Source: CAXBMB01 sp052078155 (GTDB lineage Bacteria > Pseudomonadota > Alphaproteobacteria > Kiloniellales > DSM-21159). Taken from it: 64,000 bases of DNA. The stretch lies in NCBI GenBank assembly GCA_052078155.1, contig JBQJBP010000001.1:186001-250000 (forward strand). Direction: 5' to 3'. The stretch's first letter is position 1, and each line of letters starts with the position of its first letter. Below the pieces are notes generated by a model. That model worked only from the letters and a program-made list of their open reading frames with translations, had not been told where the DNA came from and searched no databases. Made by a program: the position numbers and the translations under genes. Below are positions 15,710 to 24,906 of this stretch, piece after piece.

Positions 15710-17575
15710 TCAATCGTCGCTGCGAACTTTCACGTAAGACCCCGGGGCCTCTTCCAGCACCGGCAGTTTGCCATCACCGGGAGTGCGGGCAGGCACTTCT
15801 GCGCCAGCGTATTTGCCGACCCAGCTGTCCCACTCCGGCCACCAGGAGCCTTGGTGTTCTTCTGCCGTTTCCAGCCAGGTTTCCGGGGTTTCCGGCAGGT
15901 CGTTGTTGACCCAGTGGCTGTACTTCTTGGCCGCAGGAGGATTCACCACACCGGCAATGTGACCGGAGGCGGCCAGAACGAACTTGGTGGGGCCGCTGGT
16001 TTTCTGGGTCAAGGCGTAGGTTGCCGCCCAGGGGGCAATGTGGTCTTCACGGCAGGAGAGCATCATGATGGGGGTTTTGATCTTCCTCAGATCCAGCGGC
16101 ACGTCGTGAAGCGTCAGAGCATCGGGCTGGGTCAGGAGATTGTTCTGATACATGTTGCGCAGATAGAAGGAATGCATGGCTGCCGGCATGCGTGTGGAAT
16201 CTGAGTTCCAGTACAGCAGGTCAAAGGGGAAGGGGTCTTTGCCCAGCAGGTAGTTGTTGATGACAAAGGACCAGATCAGGTCACTGGAGCGCAGCAGGTT
16301 AAAGGACGTCGCCATTTCCCGGCCATCCAGGAAACCTTTGGCAGCCATGGTCCGTTCCATGGATTCAATCTGCTCTTCATCCACAAAGACACTGAGTTCT
16401 CCCGCTTCGGTGAAATCGGTCATGGTGGTGAAGAAGGTGGCGGACTTGATCCGTTTGACGCTGGGACCGGCTGCTCCCTTGGGTTTGGCATGCAGATAGG
16501 CGAGGGTGGCCGAGAGCAGTGTCCCTCCCAGGCAATAGCCGATGACGTTGACGTCCTTTTCACCGGTTGCCTGATCAATGGCTTCCATGGCGGCAAAGGG
16601 GCCTTCCAGCATGTAGTCGCCAAAGGACTTCTGAGAAAGCTCTGCTGTGGGATTGACCCAGGAAATCATGAAAACCGTGAAACCCTGGTCCACCAGCCAG
16701 CGCACCATGGAGTTCTTCTCACGCAGATCCAGGATGTAATACTTGTTGATCCAGGGGGGGATGATGAGCAGCGGCCGCTTATGAACTTTTTCAGTGGTGG
16801 GGCTGTACTGGATCAGCTGCATCAGGTCGTTCTGATAAATGACTTTCCCTGGCGTGGTCGCAATGTTGCCGCCCACTTCAAAGGCGTCTTCATCGGTCAT
16901 GGAAATGGAGAGCTGGCCTTTGCCCCGTTCCAGGTCGTTCAGCAGATTTTCCAGGCCATGCACCAGGTTCTCACCCCCGGTTTCCAGGGTGGTTTTCAGA
17001 ACCTGTGGATTGGTCATCAGGAAGTTGCTGGGCGCCATGGCCTCAACAAACTGGCGGGTATAGAAATCCACCTTCTGCTTCGATTTCGGATCCAGGCCGT
17101 CAACTTCCGCAACTGTGGACTGCAGCCAGCGGGAGGTCAGCAGGTAGGATTCCTTGACGTAGTCAAAGAGTTCATTGTCCCAGGCTTCGTCCTTAAAGCG
17201 CTTGTCCCCCTTTTTCTTTGCTTTGGGGTCTCCGGGCTGGCCTGGGTCGGCCGCGTCGGCGTTGCCTGTGGGGGCATAGGCATCCAGGAAGCGTGCGGTC
17301 GAGCTTTGCCAGAGCTCCATGTAGCTTTCCCAAAGATTGGTTTGGGCCTTAATGAGTTTATCCGGATCCGCCATCATGCGGGAGGTCAGCTCAAGGAAGG
17401 CCGTGGAGATGTTCAGGGGGTCGGGATCGTATTCAGCAACGTTGACCTGTTCACTGGCCTGCCGTTCCATGAAGTCGGTGATTAGTTTTTGGCTCTTTTC
17501 AGCAATTTCGGCCCAGGATTCCGACAGTTCGGCGGGATCAGGAAAATTCGCGTTCGGGATGTGTTGCTCACCCAT
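15710..17575 (-). CDS. phaC: Class I polyhydroxyalkanoate synthase
   Basis: Polymerises hydroxyacyl-CoA into polyhydroxyalkanoate storage granules. The 621-residue length fits class I. The lipase-like box GYCLGG carries the catalytic Cys348; the downstream Asp (REDHIAPW) and His (SGHIAGVVNPP) complete the triad; the PPWINKYYILDL motif is also typical. A charged, low-complexity insert (GDPKAKKKGDKRFKDE, about 115-130) separates the N-terminal helical domain from the catalytic core. AAGGAAG precedes the ATG at 17575. It is divergent from the OmpA-like lipoprotein gene. No phaAB, depolymerase or phasin gene is recognised in the window. Confidence 0.95.
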   Translation of the reverse strand: MGEQHIPNANFPDPAELSESWAEIAEKSQKLITDFMERQASEQVNVAEYDPDPLNISTAFLELTSRMMADPDKLIKAQTNLWESYMELWQSSTARFLDAYAPTGNADAADPGQPGDPKAKKKGDKRFKDEAWDNELFDYVKESYLLTSRWLQSTVAEVDGLDPKSKQKVDFYTRQFVEAMAPSNFLMTNPQVLKTTLETGGENLVHGLENLLNDLERGKGQLSISMTDEDAFEVGGNIATTPGKVIYQNDLMQLIQYSPTTEKVHKRPLLIIPPWINKYYILDLREKNSMVRWLVDQGFTVFMISWVNPTAELSQKSFGDYMLEGPFAAMEAIDQATGEKDVNVIGYCLGGTLLSATLAYLHAKPKGAAGPSVKRIKSATFFTTMTDFTEAGELSVFVDEEQIESMERTMAAKGFLDGREMATSFNLLRSSDLIWSFVINNYLLGKDPFPFDLLYWNSDSTRMPAAMHSFYLRNMYQNNLLTQPDALTLHDVPLDLRKIKTPIMMLSCREDHIAPWAATYALTQKTSGPTKFVLAASGHIAGVVNPPAAKKYSHWVNNDLPETPETWLETAEEHQGSWWPEWDSWVGKYAGAEVPARTPGDGKLPVLEEAPGSYVKVRSDD

Positions 17576-17754
17576 CGTTGCTTCCTTATGCTTCGGCGCT
17601 CATTTCGTGCAGTAAGGCATAGCACCGGAGTTGTGTTAACTTTATGATGTCTGTCTATGCTGCGAGAAACAACCTTTAAGAGGTTGTTATTGGGGGCGAA
17701 GTAACAGAAGTTTTTGCTGGCTTCGTTCATTGGAAGGAAAATAGGGGATTGACC

Positions 17755-18720
17755 ATGGGTTTCCGCCAGGAGTCGTTGATTGCAAAGGGGAAAAACAGCG
17801 CAGCGCTGCGTCTGGCTGTTTTGGGACTTGTGGCGCCTTTGGCCTTGAGCGCCTGCAGCACCGTCGAAGAAACCTATGACGACATTGTGGGTACAGATCA
17901 GGCAAAGACTGAAAAGGTGGACAGCGGGAACGCCGGACAGGAAAGCAGTTACCCCAATCTGGGTTCCGTCCCGAGCAGTCGCCCAGCCGCCACGTCCTCT
18001 GCACAGCGCACCGCCCTTCAGGAAGGTCTGAAGAAGAATCGAGAAGACGCCGTGTACGTCGATTCGGGGCGTGACCCTTCAGAAGCGGTGCGGACCGGCT
18101 ACGCTGAAATGACCAATGACCGCAGCAACGCCATCGTGGAAGAGCAGCCGTCTTCCAGTTCATCAGCTGCCTCTGCCGCGTCGTCTTCGGCCTCATCGTC
18201 GTCGTCATCTTCTTATTCTAACCTGCCGGAAATTGGCAGCGAAGAACGCCCGCGCAGCCACAAGGTTGAGATGTCTTCGGATAGCGGGGACAAGCCCGGT
18301 GGTCAGTCCTTTGAGCCGGGCAGCCTGCCAAACACCGCCGCCGCCGCCCCAACGGCCCCGACCCACAGCGATCTGATCGGCGTGATTTACTTCGGACATT
18401 CCTCCGCAGGGTTGGATCAGCGGGATATTCAGATCCTGTCTCAGATCGCCGACTACCAGAAAAACTACAACGGCCAGCTGCGTCTGGTGGGGCATGCCTC
18501 TCAGCGGACCAACACCACCGATCCGGTGGCCCACAATCTGGCCAACTTCGACATCTCTTTGAAACGTGCCCAGTCCGTGGCGGCTGCGCTCAAGAAACTT
18601 GGGGTGTCCGGCAGTGACCTTGTGGTGGAGGCAAGTGCGGCCAATCAGCCCGTATACTATGAGTTCATGCCCACTGGCGAAGCAGGCAACCGTCGCACCG
18701 AGATTTATCTCCAGTACTAA
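17755..18720 (+). CDS. OmpA-family lipoprotein with serine-rich linker
   Basis: A 321-residue outer-membrane lipoprotein. An extended N-terminus leads into a hydrophobic segment and a lipobox (LALSAC, modified Cys near residue 35). A long disordered region follows, including a nearly pure Ser/Ala tract (residues about 130-155, encoded near 18150-18220). The C-terminal OmpA-like peptidoglycan-binding domain (about 205-321) has YFGHSSAGLDQRDIQIL, LVGHASQRTNTTD, the LKRAQSVAAALKKLGV motif and the final GNRRTEIYLQY. The ATG at 17755 follows AGGGG and is preferred over the TTG two codons upstream. It probably anchors the envelope to peptidoglycan. Confidence 0.85.
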   Translation: MGFRQESLIAKGKNSAALRLAVLGLVAPLALSACSTVEETYDDIVGTDQAKTEKVDSGNAGQESSYPNLGSVPSSRPAATSSAQRTALQEGLKKNREDAVYVDSGRDPSEAVRTGYAEMTNDRSNAIVEEQPSSSSSAASAASSSASSSSSSSYSNLPEIGSEERPRSHKVEMSSDSGDKPGGQSFEPGSLPNTAAAAPTAPTHSDLIGVIYFGHSSAGLDQRDIQILSQIADYQKNYNGQLRLVGHASQRTNTTDPVAHNLANFDISLKRAQSVAAALKKLGVSGSDLVVEASAANQPVYYEFMPTGEAGNRRTEIYLQY

Positions 18721-19029
18721 GGCGCTGCCGAAGGCTTGCTGAACCGCTTTAGCGCCGGGCTCTGATAAGGAAGAGGGACCCGTTCCCGGGTTCTTCTTCT
18801 GTTTTCCTGGCTCCGCAGGGCTCAGCAAGCTCTCTCTTTCACTGATGACTGTTCTTTCTTGTGGCTGATTGCCTCGCTTTGCGAGATCGTTATTTGGTCA
18901 CGGTCAGCTGATCAGCCATCGTTTGGCTGGTGCGCAGGGGCCCTTTCTCAACCCTTTAAAAAGTGTTGCACGCGTCATCAGTCATCATGACGTGATCCCC
19001 CTTCACCCGATTTCATTCTAGGCTTTGCC
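18721..19029. other. Gap after the OmpA-like gene with two hairpins and the aminotransferase leader
   Basis: No gene is supported in these 309 bases. A first inverted repeat (GGCGCT at 18721 with AGCGCC ending near 18756) starts right at the stop codon; the second is called separately as a terminator. The rest should contain the promoter of the downstream aminotransferase; no SAM riboswitch pattern was recognised. Confidence 0.45.
18770..18799 (+). terminator. Terminator after the OmpA-like lipoprotein gene
   Basis: GAAGAGGGACCCG pairs imperfectly with CGGGTTCTTCTTC around TTCC, and a pyrimidine-rich TGTTTTCC follows. It lies 49 bases after the stop. Confidence 0.6.
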
Positions 19030-20280
19030 ATGGACCAGGATTTTCACCGGATCAAACGACTGCCACCCTATGTGTTTGCTGAGGTCAATGCCCTGAAAGC
19101 AAAGGCGCGGGCAGCCGGTGATGACATCATTGATTTTGGTATGGGAAACCCTGACCAGCCGCCCCCAGCCCACATTGTCGCCAAACTGGTGGAAACCATT
19201 CAGGATCCCAAGGTTCACCGCTATTCCAACTCCCGGGGAATACCGGGGCTGCGCAAGGCCCAGGCGGCCTATTATGAGCGCCGCTTTGGCGTCACGCTGG
19301 ACCCGGAAAGTGAGATCATCGCCACCATTGGCTCCAAAGAGGGGCTGGCAAATCTGGCTCAGGCCATCACCAGCCCTGGCGACATCATCCTGGCGCCCAA
19401 CCCCAGCTATCCCATCCATGCGTTCGGTTTCATCATTGCCGGGGCCGCCATTCGCTCTTTGCCCATGGTGCGCGACCCGGATGATGTCAGCAGTGGACAG
19501 GCTTTCAGCGGAGAAAAGATCGAGGCTTTTCTGCGGGAGCTGGACAGGGCTGTGCGCCATTCCGTTCCCAAGCCTCTTGCGTTGATTGTCAACTTCCCCA
19601 GCAACCCCACGGCTGAAGTGGTGGGGCTGGATTTCTATGAAGCGGTGGTGAAGTTCTGCCGCAAGCACGGCATCTTTGTGATTTCAGATCTGGCCTATGC
19701 CGAGGTCTACTTTGATGATCAGCCGCCTCCCTCCATCCTTCAGGTTCCGGGTGCGCGTGATGTGGCCGTAGAGTTCACGTCTCTTTCGAAAACCTATTCC
19801 ATGCCAGGCTGGCGCATGGGGTTTTGCGCTGGCAACAAGAAGCTGATTGCCGCGCTGACCCGGATGAAATCCTATGTGGACTACGGGGCCTTTACCCCCA
19901 TTCAGGTGGCGGCGGCCACGGCGTTGAATGGCCCGCAGGACTGTGTCGAGGAGATGCGCCAGCGCTACAAATCCCGGCGCGATGTGTTGATCGAAGGCCT
20001 GGAATCGGCAGGCTGGAACCTGCCCAGTCCGGCGGCGACCATGTTCGCCTGGGCCCCGCTGCCCAAAGCCTATCGGCATCTGGGGTCGCTGGCCTTTTCC
20101 AAACTGCTGTTGACCCATGCAAAAGTGGCAGTGGCCCCCGGCGTCGGTTTCGGCGAATATGGGGATGACTTTGTCCGCCTGGGTCTGGTGGAAAATGAAC
20201 ATCGCACCCGGCAGGCCCTGCGCAACATCAAACAATTCTTGAAGGCCTCGGACGAGATCCTGGTCGCCACCAAAAGCTAA
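19030..20280 (+). CDS. PLP-dependent aminotransferase, AlaC / LL-diaminopimelate aminotransferase type
   Basis: Fold-type I class I/II aminotransferase, 416 residues. The pyridoxal-phosphate Lys is in SLSKTYSMPGWRMGF; the NFPSNPTAEV and SDLAYAEVYFD motifs bind the cofactor and substrate. The start region (FHRIKRLPPYVFAEVNALKA) and overall sequence resemble AlaC (alanine synthesis from pyruvate), often annotated LL-diaminopimelate aminotransferase in alphaproteobacteria. It is followed after 14 bases by homoserine dehydrogenase, a common alphaproteobacterial pairing, so an amino-acid biosynthetic role is likely. The ribosome binding site is weak. The exact substrate (alanine, LL-DAP or aspartate) is not settled. 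Confidence 0.88.
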   Translation: MDQDFHRIKRLPPYVFAEVNALKAKARAAGDDIIDFGMGNPDQPPPAHIVAKLVETIQDPKVHRYSNSRGIPGLRKAQAAYYERRFGVTLDPESEIIATIGSKEGLANLAQAITSPGDIILAPNPSYPIHAFGFIIAGAAIRSLPMVRDPDDVSSGQAFSGEKIEAFLRELDRAVRHSVPKPLALIVNFPSNPTAEVVGLDFYEAVVKFCRKHGIFVISDLAYAEVYFDDQPPPSILQVPGARDVAVEFTSLSKTYSMPGWRMGFCAGNKKLIAALTRMKSYVDYGAFTPIQVAAATALNGPQDCVEEMRQRYKSRRDVLIEGLESAGWNLPSPAATMFAWAPLPKAYRHLGSLAFSKLLLTHAKVAVAPGVGFGEYGDDFVRLGLVENEHRTRQALRNIKQFLKASDEILVATKS

Positions 20281-20294
20281 GTGGATTACGGAAC

Positions 20295-21590
20295 GTGACA
20301 GAAGCGTTGAAAGTAGGCATTGCCGGTCTGGGAACAGTCGGCTGCGGTACCATCAAACTGCTGGATGAAAATGCAGAGCAACTGAGTCTGCGCAGTGGTC
20401 GCCGCTTCATCCTGACCGCCGTCTCAGCCAGAGATGCCAGAAAGGACCGCGGTCTGAACCTGCAGGCCGTGCGCTGGTACGAGGATGCGGCCCAGCTGGC
20501 TGTCGATCCGGATCTCGACATTGTGGTGGAGCTGATTGGCGGGTCCGATGGCATCGCCAAAGAGGTGGTGGAAAAAGCGCTGTCGGCTGGCAAGCATGTG
20601 GTCACCGCCAACAAAGCTCTGATCGCCCATCACGGGGTTGCCTTGGCAAAGCTGGCCGAAAGCAATGGTGTTACTCTGGCTTACGAGGCGGCGGTTGCCG
20701 GCGGCATTCCCGTTATCAAACTGATGCGCGAAGGCCTGTCCGGAAACAAAGTCACCCGTCTGCAGGGCATCCTGAACGGCACCTGTAACTACATTCTGAC
20801 CACCATGCGTGAGTCCGGCCGGGAGTTTGGCGAGGTTCTGTCAGAAGCCCAGCAACTGGGCTATGCCGAAGCTGACCCGACTTTTGATGTGGACGGGGTC
20901 GATGCCGCCCACAAGCTGGCCATTCTCGCCTCTCTGGCCTTTGGCTGCGAAGTCAATTTTGATGCGGTTCATATGGAGGGTATCCGCTCCATCGATGCCT
21001 CCGACATCGCCTATGCGGAAGAGCTGGGCTATCGCATCAAGCTGCTGGGCATTGCGCAGGCCAATGGGGAAGGGGTGGATCAGTGGGTCTATCCCTGCAT
21101 GGTGCCCCGGGGGCAAACCCCCATCGCGCATGTGGAAGGGGTCAACAACGCCGTGCTGATGACCGGTGATTTTGTCGGCAACATCATGGCGGAAGGACCT
21201 GGCGCCGGTGAGCGTCCGACGGCCTCTGCTGTGGTCGCTGATCTGGTGGACATTGCCCGGGGCATGAAGCTGCCGACCTTTGGTTTGCCGGTGGATAAAC
21301 TGAAATCTCTGCCCAGCAATGCCATCGGCAGCCGGGTAGGGGCCTACTATCTGCGCTTCCTGGTCCTGGATCAGTCCGGCGTGCTGGCGGACATCGCGGC
21401 TGCCTTGCGTGATGAAGACATTTCTGTGGAAGCCATGATCCAGCGGGGCCGGTCTCCGGGCGAAGCGGTGCCGCTGGTGATCACCACCCATGACGCGACG
21501 GAAGCGCAGTTGCGTCGGGCTTTGATGAAAATTTCGGATATGGAAAGCTGTCTGGAAGCACCGCAGGTGATCCGGATCGAAAACGAATAA
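20295..21590 (+). CDS. hom: Homoserine dehydrogenase
   Basis: Reduces aspartate semialdehyde to homoserine on the path to threonine, methionine and isoleucine. The 431-residue monofunctional form has the NAD(P)-binding GIAGLGTVGCGT motif at the N-terminus, the NGTCNYILTTM catalytic-domain segment with AEADPTFDVDGVDAAHKL, and a C-terminal ACT domain (about residues 350-428, FLVLDQSGVLADIAAAL) that usually gives feedback inhibition by threonine. The GTG at 20295 follows TACGGAAC. It forms an operon with the upstream aminotransferase; glpX follows after 213 bases. Confidence 0.96.
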   Translation: MTEALKVGIAGLGTVGCGTIKLLDENAEQLSLRSGRRFILTAVSARDARKDRGLNLQAVRWYEDAAQLAVDPDLDIVVELIGGSDGIAKEVVEKALSAGKHVVTANKALIAHHGVALAKLAESNGVTLAYEAAVAGGIPVIKLMREGLSGNKVTRLQGILNGTCNYILTTMRESGREFGEVLSEAQQLGYAEADPTFDVDGVDAAHKLAILASLAFGCEVNFDAVHMEGIRSIDASDIAYAEELGYRIKLLGIAQANGEGVDQWVYPCMVPRGQTPIAHVEGVNNAVLMTGDFVGNIMAEGPGAGERPTASAVVADLVDIARGMKLPTFGLPVDKLKSLPSNAIGSRVGAYYLRFLVLDQSGVLADIAAALRDEDISVEAMIQRGRSPGEAVPLVITTHDATEAQLRRALMKISDMESCLEAPQVIRIENE

Positions 21591-21803
21591 GGGCCGTGGC
21601 CCTTGCCCCTGCCGGAAAAATCCGGCAGATAGCGCTGCAGTGTGTGTAATCGGGAAAGTGGAGCAAAGGCTCACTGGCTTTTCCGTTCCCGCTCTGGAGT
21701 TTTTTTTGGACGGCACCTGCCTGACAGGCACGCACCGTCTTGGATGAAAAGCATGGTCCGTGCTGCCCTTTTTGACGGCGCCGGACAACGAGGGAGAAAC
21801 AGC

Positions 21804-22784
21804 GTGAGCGAAATGGATCGCAACTTGGCGCTAGAAGTGGTTCGGGTAACCGAACGTGCTGCTCTGTCAGCTTCCCGGCTGATGGGTCGCGGGGATGAAA
21901 AAGCTGCCGACCAGGCCGCTGTGAACGCCATGCGGGACGCTCTGAACGACCTGCAGATTGACGGCACCGTGGTGATCGGCGAAGGCGAGCGTGATGAAGC
22001 GCCTATGCTGTACATCGGTGAAAAAGTCGGTGCAGGCGGACCCAAAATCGATATTGCCCTGGACCCGCTGGAAGGCACCACCATCACGGCCAAAGGCGGC
22101 CCCAATGCCCTGGCCGTCATCGCCATGGCTGAAGAAGGCGGTTTCCTGAATGCCCCGGACGTCTACATGGACAAGATCGCTGTAGGCGGCGGTCTGCCGG
22201 AAGATGTGGTGGATCTGGATGAAACACCGGAAAACAATCTGAAGAACCTGGCCAAAGCCAAAGGCATGGATGTGGCTGATCTCGTGGTCTGCATTCTGGA
22301 TCGCCCCCGTCACCAGGAGCTGATCGGCAAGGTGCGCGGCGCCGGCGCCCGGATCATGCTGATTGGTGATGGCGACGTCTCCGGCGTTATGGCCACTTCT
22401 GAGCCCTCCAGCGGCGTTGACATGTATGTCGGCTCCGGCGGGGCACCGGAAGGTGTGCTGGCTGCTGCGGCCCTGCGCTGCATCGGTGGCCAGATCCAGG
22501 GTCGTCTGTTGTTCCGCAACGATGACGAACGCGCCCGGGCCCACAAGTGGGGCATCACGGATCTTGACCGCAAATACAAACTGATGGATCTGGCCGGCGG
22601 GGATGTGATGTTCGCAGCCACCGGTGTGACTGACGGCTCCATGCTGCGTGGTGTGCGCCGCTTCAAGGGCGGGGCAACCACCCATTCCATGGTCATGCGT
22701 TCCAAGACCGGTACCGTTCGCAAGATCGAAGGTCAGCACAACTTCACCAACAAGCCCTGGTTTGATCCACCGATCTCTCTCTAA
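21804..22784 (+). CDS. glpX: Class II fructose-1,6-bisphosphatase
   Basis: Gluconeogenic phosphatase converting fructose-1,6-bisphosphate to fructose-6-phosphate. The 326-residue product has the GlpX signatures GEGERDEAPMLYIGE and ALDPLEGTT (metal-binding acidic residues), plus the GGAPEGVLAAAAL segment. I start at the GTG at 21804, preceded by GAGGGAG; the longer upstream frame has no family match. The neighbours hom and recJ are in the same order in many Rhodospirillales-type genomes. No regulator is adjacent. Confidence 0.95.
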   Translation: MSEMDRNLALEVVRVTERAALSASRLMGRGDEKAADQAAVNAMRDALNDLQIDGTVVIGEGERDEAPMLYIGEKVGAGGPKIDIALDPLEGTTITAKGGPNALAVIAMAEEGGFLNAPDVYMDKIAVGGGLPEDVVDLDETPENNLKNLAKAKGMDVADLVVCILDRPRHQELIGKVRGAGARIMLIGDGDVSGVMATSEPSSGVDMYVGSGGAPEGVLAAAALRCIGGQIQGRLLFRNDDERARAHKWGITDLDRKYKLMDLAGGDVMFAATGVTDGSMLRGVRRFKGGATTHSMVMRSKTGTVRKIEGQHNFTNKPWFDPPISL

Positions 22785-22818
22785 GGGCGTGTATGTTTGA
22801 AGAGGACAGGCTGACAGC

Positions 22819-24624
22819 ATGACATCAACGGCAGAACGTGCCTGTTTTTTGAATGTTGAGCAGTCTTTGACCGGCAAACGCTGGGAAGAGCGGGGCGGCG
22901 ACAGCCGTCTCGCTCTTGCCATGAGTCAGCGTCTGCATTTGCCGGAAGTGATCGGGCGCATTCTGGCTGCCCGAAACATCACGTTGGAAGAGGCACCCAG
23001 TTTTCTGGAGCCTACTCTGCGCAGCTATCTGCCCAATCCCTCGCGCCTGCAGGACATGGACAAGGCCGCCGCCCGTGTGGCGAGGGCGGTCATGACGGGA
23101 GAGAAGATCGCCGTATTCGGTGATTACGATGTGGATGGCGCAACCTCCTCTGCCTTGCTGAAACAGGTTCTGGAAGCCGCGGGCGGCCAGGTGCGCATCT
23201 ACATCCCCGACCGGATGACGGAAGGCTACGGCCCCAACACCGCCGCGCTCCTGCGCCTGAAAGAGGAAGGGGCGGGGGTTATCTTGACGGTTGATTGCGG
23301 CATTTCTGCTTTTGATCCGCTGTCAGACGCTGCTAAGGCCGGTGTTGATGTGGTGGTGGTGGATCATCACGCCGCAGAACCCCGCCTGCCTGAAGCGCAC
23401 GCCCTGGTGAACCCCAACCGCCTTGATGACGACTCCGGCCTGGGTCAGCTGGCGGCTGTTGGTGTGGCCTTTTTGCTGGCTGTGGCGGTCAACAGAACCC
23501 TCAGGGAAGCCAACTGGTTCAAGACCAGCGACCGCCAGGAACCCAGCCTGCTGGGCTGGCTGGATCTGGTGGCCCTGGGCACGGTCTGTGATGTGGTGCC
23601 GCTGACAGGGCTTAACCGGGCCTTTGTGACCCAGGGCCTGAAAGTCATGTCCAAGCGCAACAACATCGGTTTGTCGGCGCTGGCGGACGTGTCCCGCATG
23701 GACTCTGCGCCGGGGACCTATCACGCCGGCTTTTTGCTGGGGCCGCGGGTCAACGCCGGGGGGCGGGTGGGGGAAGCCAGCCTGGGCGCACGCTTGCTGA
23801 CCACCGGGAACCGGCAGGAAGCTCAGGACATTGCCCAGCAACTGGACGGCTACAACATCGAACGCAAAGAAATTGAAGCCTCCGTGCTGGACCAGGCCAT
23901 TTTGCAGGTGGAAGAAGAGGGTGCCGCACCGGAAGGTCTGGTTTTCGCTGCCGGCCTGGGTTGGCATCCGGGCGTTATCGGGATTGTCGCCTCCCGCCTG
24001 AAGGACCGCTACAACCTGCCAAGCCTGGTGATGGCCCTGGAAGAAGATGCCAGTGGTGCGGTCATAGGCAAGGGGTCTGGCCGCTCTGTGCCCGGTGTCG
24101 ATCTGGGGGCAGCTGTGACCGCTGCCCGGCAGGCGGATCTGCTGATCAACGGCGGCGGACACCCCATGGCCGCTGGCGTGACGGTCGCCGGGGAAACATT
24201 ACCGCAGCTGAGAGCCTTTCTGACGGAACGACTGGCCCATGAATTGGCGCGGATCGCGTATCGCCCGGCGCTGGGTTTTGATGGTGTGCTTTCGGTGTCC
24301 GGGGCAAAGGGCAGTTTCTTCAAGCAGCTGCAGAAGGTTGGCCCCTTTGGCACCGGGAATCCGGAACCAAGGTTTGCCTTGAGCGAGGCGCGTATCGCTC
24401 AGGCCTCCGTGGTGGGGCAAAACCATGTGCGCTGTCAGATCACCGATTCCACTGGCGGGCGTTTGAAAGCCATTGCTTTCCGGGCACTGGATACGCCGCT
24501 GGGAGATGCCCTGCTGAACAGCCGGGGGCTGCCCCTGCATCTGGCAGGCAAGCTGCGCGAAGACAGCTGGGCCGGGCCCGATGCCGTGCAGTTTCAGATC
24601 GAAGACGGGGCCTTCGCCCGCTGA
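22819..24624 (+). CDS. recJ: Single-stranded-DNA-specific exonuclease RecJ
   Basis: 5'-3' single-strand exonuclease acting in RecF-pathway recombination and mismatch repair. The 601-residue protein has the DHH-family motifs in order: FGDYDVDGATSSAL (about residue 97), VDCGIS, VVDHHAAE (DHH motif, about 178), and later the DHHA1 motif INGGGHPMAAG (about 443), followed by a C-terminal OB-like domain. Length is normal. It starts 34 bases after glpX and is probably co-transcribed with it. Confidence 0.96.
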   Translation: MTSTAERACFLNVEQSLTGKRWEERGGDSRLALAMSQRLHLPEVIGRILAARNITLEEAPSFLEPTLRSYLPNPSRLQDMDKAAARVARAVMTGEKIAVFGDYDVDGATSSALLKQVLEAAGGQVRIYIPDRMTEGYGPNTAALLRLKEEGAGVILTVDCGISAFDPLSDAAKAGVDVVVVDHHAAEPRLPEAHALVNPNRLDDDSGLGQLAAVGVAFLLAVAVNRTLREANWFKTSDRQEPSLLGWLDLVALGTVCDVVPLTGLNRAFVTQGLKVMSKRNNIGLSALADVSRMDSAPGTYHAGFLLGPRVNAGGRVGEASLGARLLTTGNRQEAQDIAQQLDGYNIERKEIEASVLDQAILQVEEEGAAPEGLVFAAGLGWHPGVIGIVASRLKDRYNLPSLVMALEEDASGAVIGKGSGRSVPGVDLGAAVTAARQADLLINGGGHPMAAGVTVAGETLPQLRAFLTERLAHELARIAYRPALGFDGVLSVSGAKGSFFKQLQKVGPFGTGNPEPRFALSEARIAQASVVGQNHVRCQITDSTGGRLKAIAFRALDTPLGDALLNSRGLPLHLAGKLREDSWAGPDAVQFQIEDGAFAR

Positions 24625-24906
24625 TCTGTTCCGCGAAGCTGCCGGGAGGTGAAGCGCCTGAAATGAGGCTGTGATGCGCTGACACTAAAAGCAGAGAAGC
24701 GTCTCTTTCCAGCTTGGTTCAGCCTGATTTACCTATTGATTTCAGTTTCATAGCAATACTAGCTGAAGCGATTGTGCTTCAGGTTCTTTTACCTCATAGC
24801 CTACGCGAAGCTTTGGACTGTGGATGGGCGGGACGACGCTTGATAACAGGCAAGTGATCAGGGTCGGAAGAAAGTCTTTCTTTGTTTCGCCATAAAGCTC
24901 GCTATA

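Noticed and set aside
18890..19029. Possible SAM riboswitch before the aminotransferase/hom genes
   Set aside because: The conserved SAM-II or SAM/SAH core and pseudoknot pattern could not be found; only ordinary hairpins are seen.
24765..24840. A stretch resembling the inside of the dispersed repeat (GAAGCGATTGTGCTTCAGG onward)
   Set aside because: Neither of the conserved ends is present and similarity is short; not enough to call a copy.
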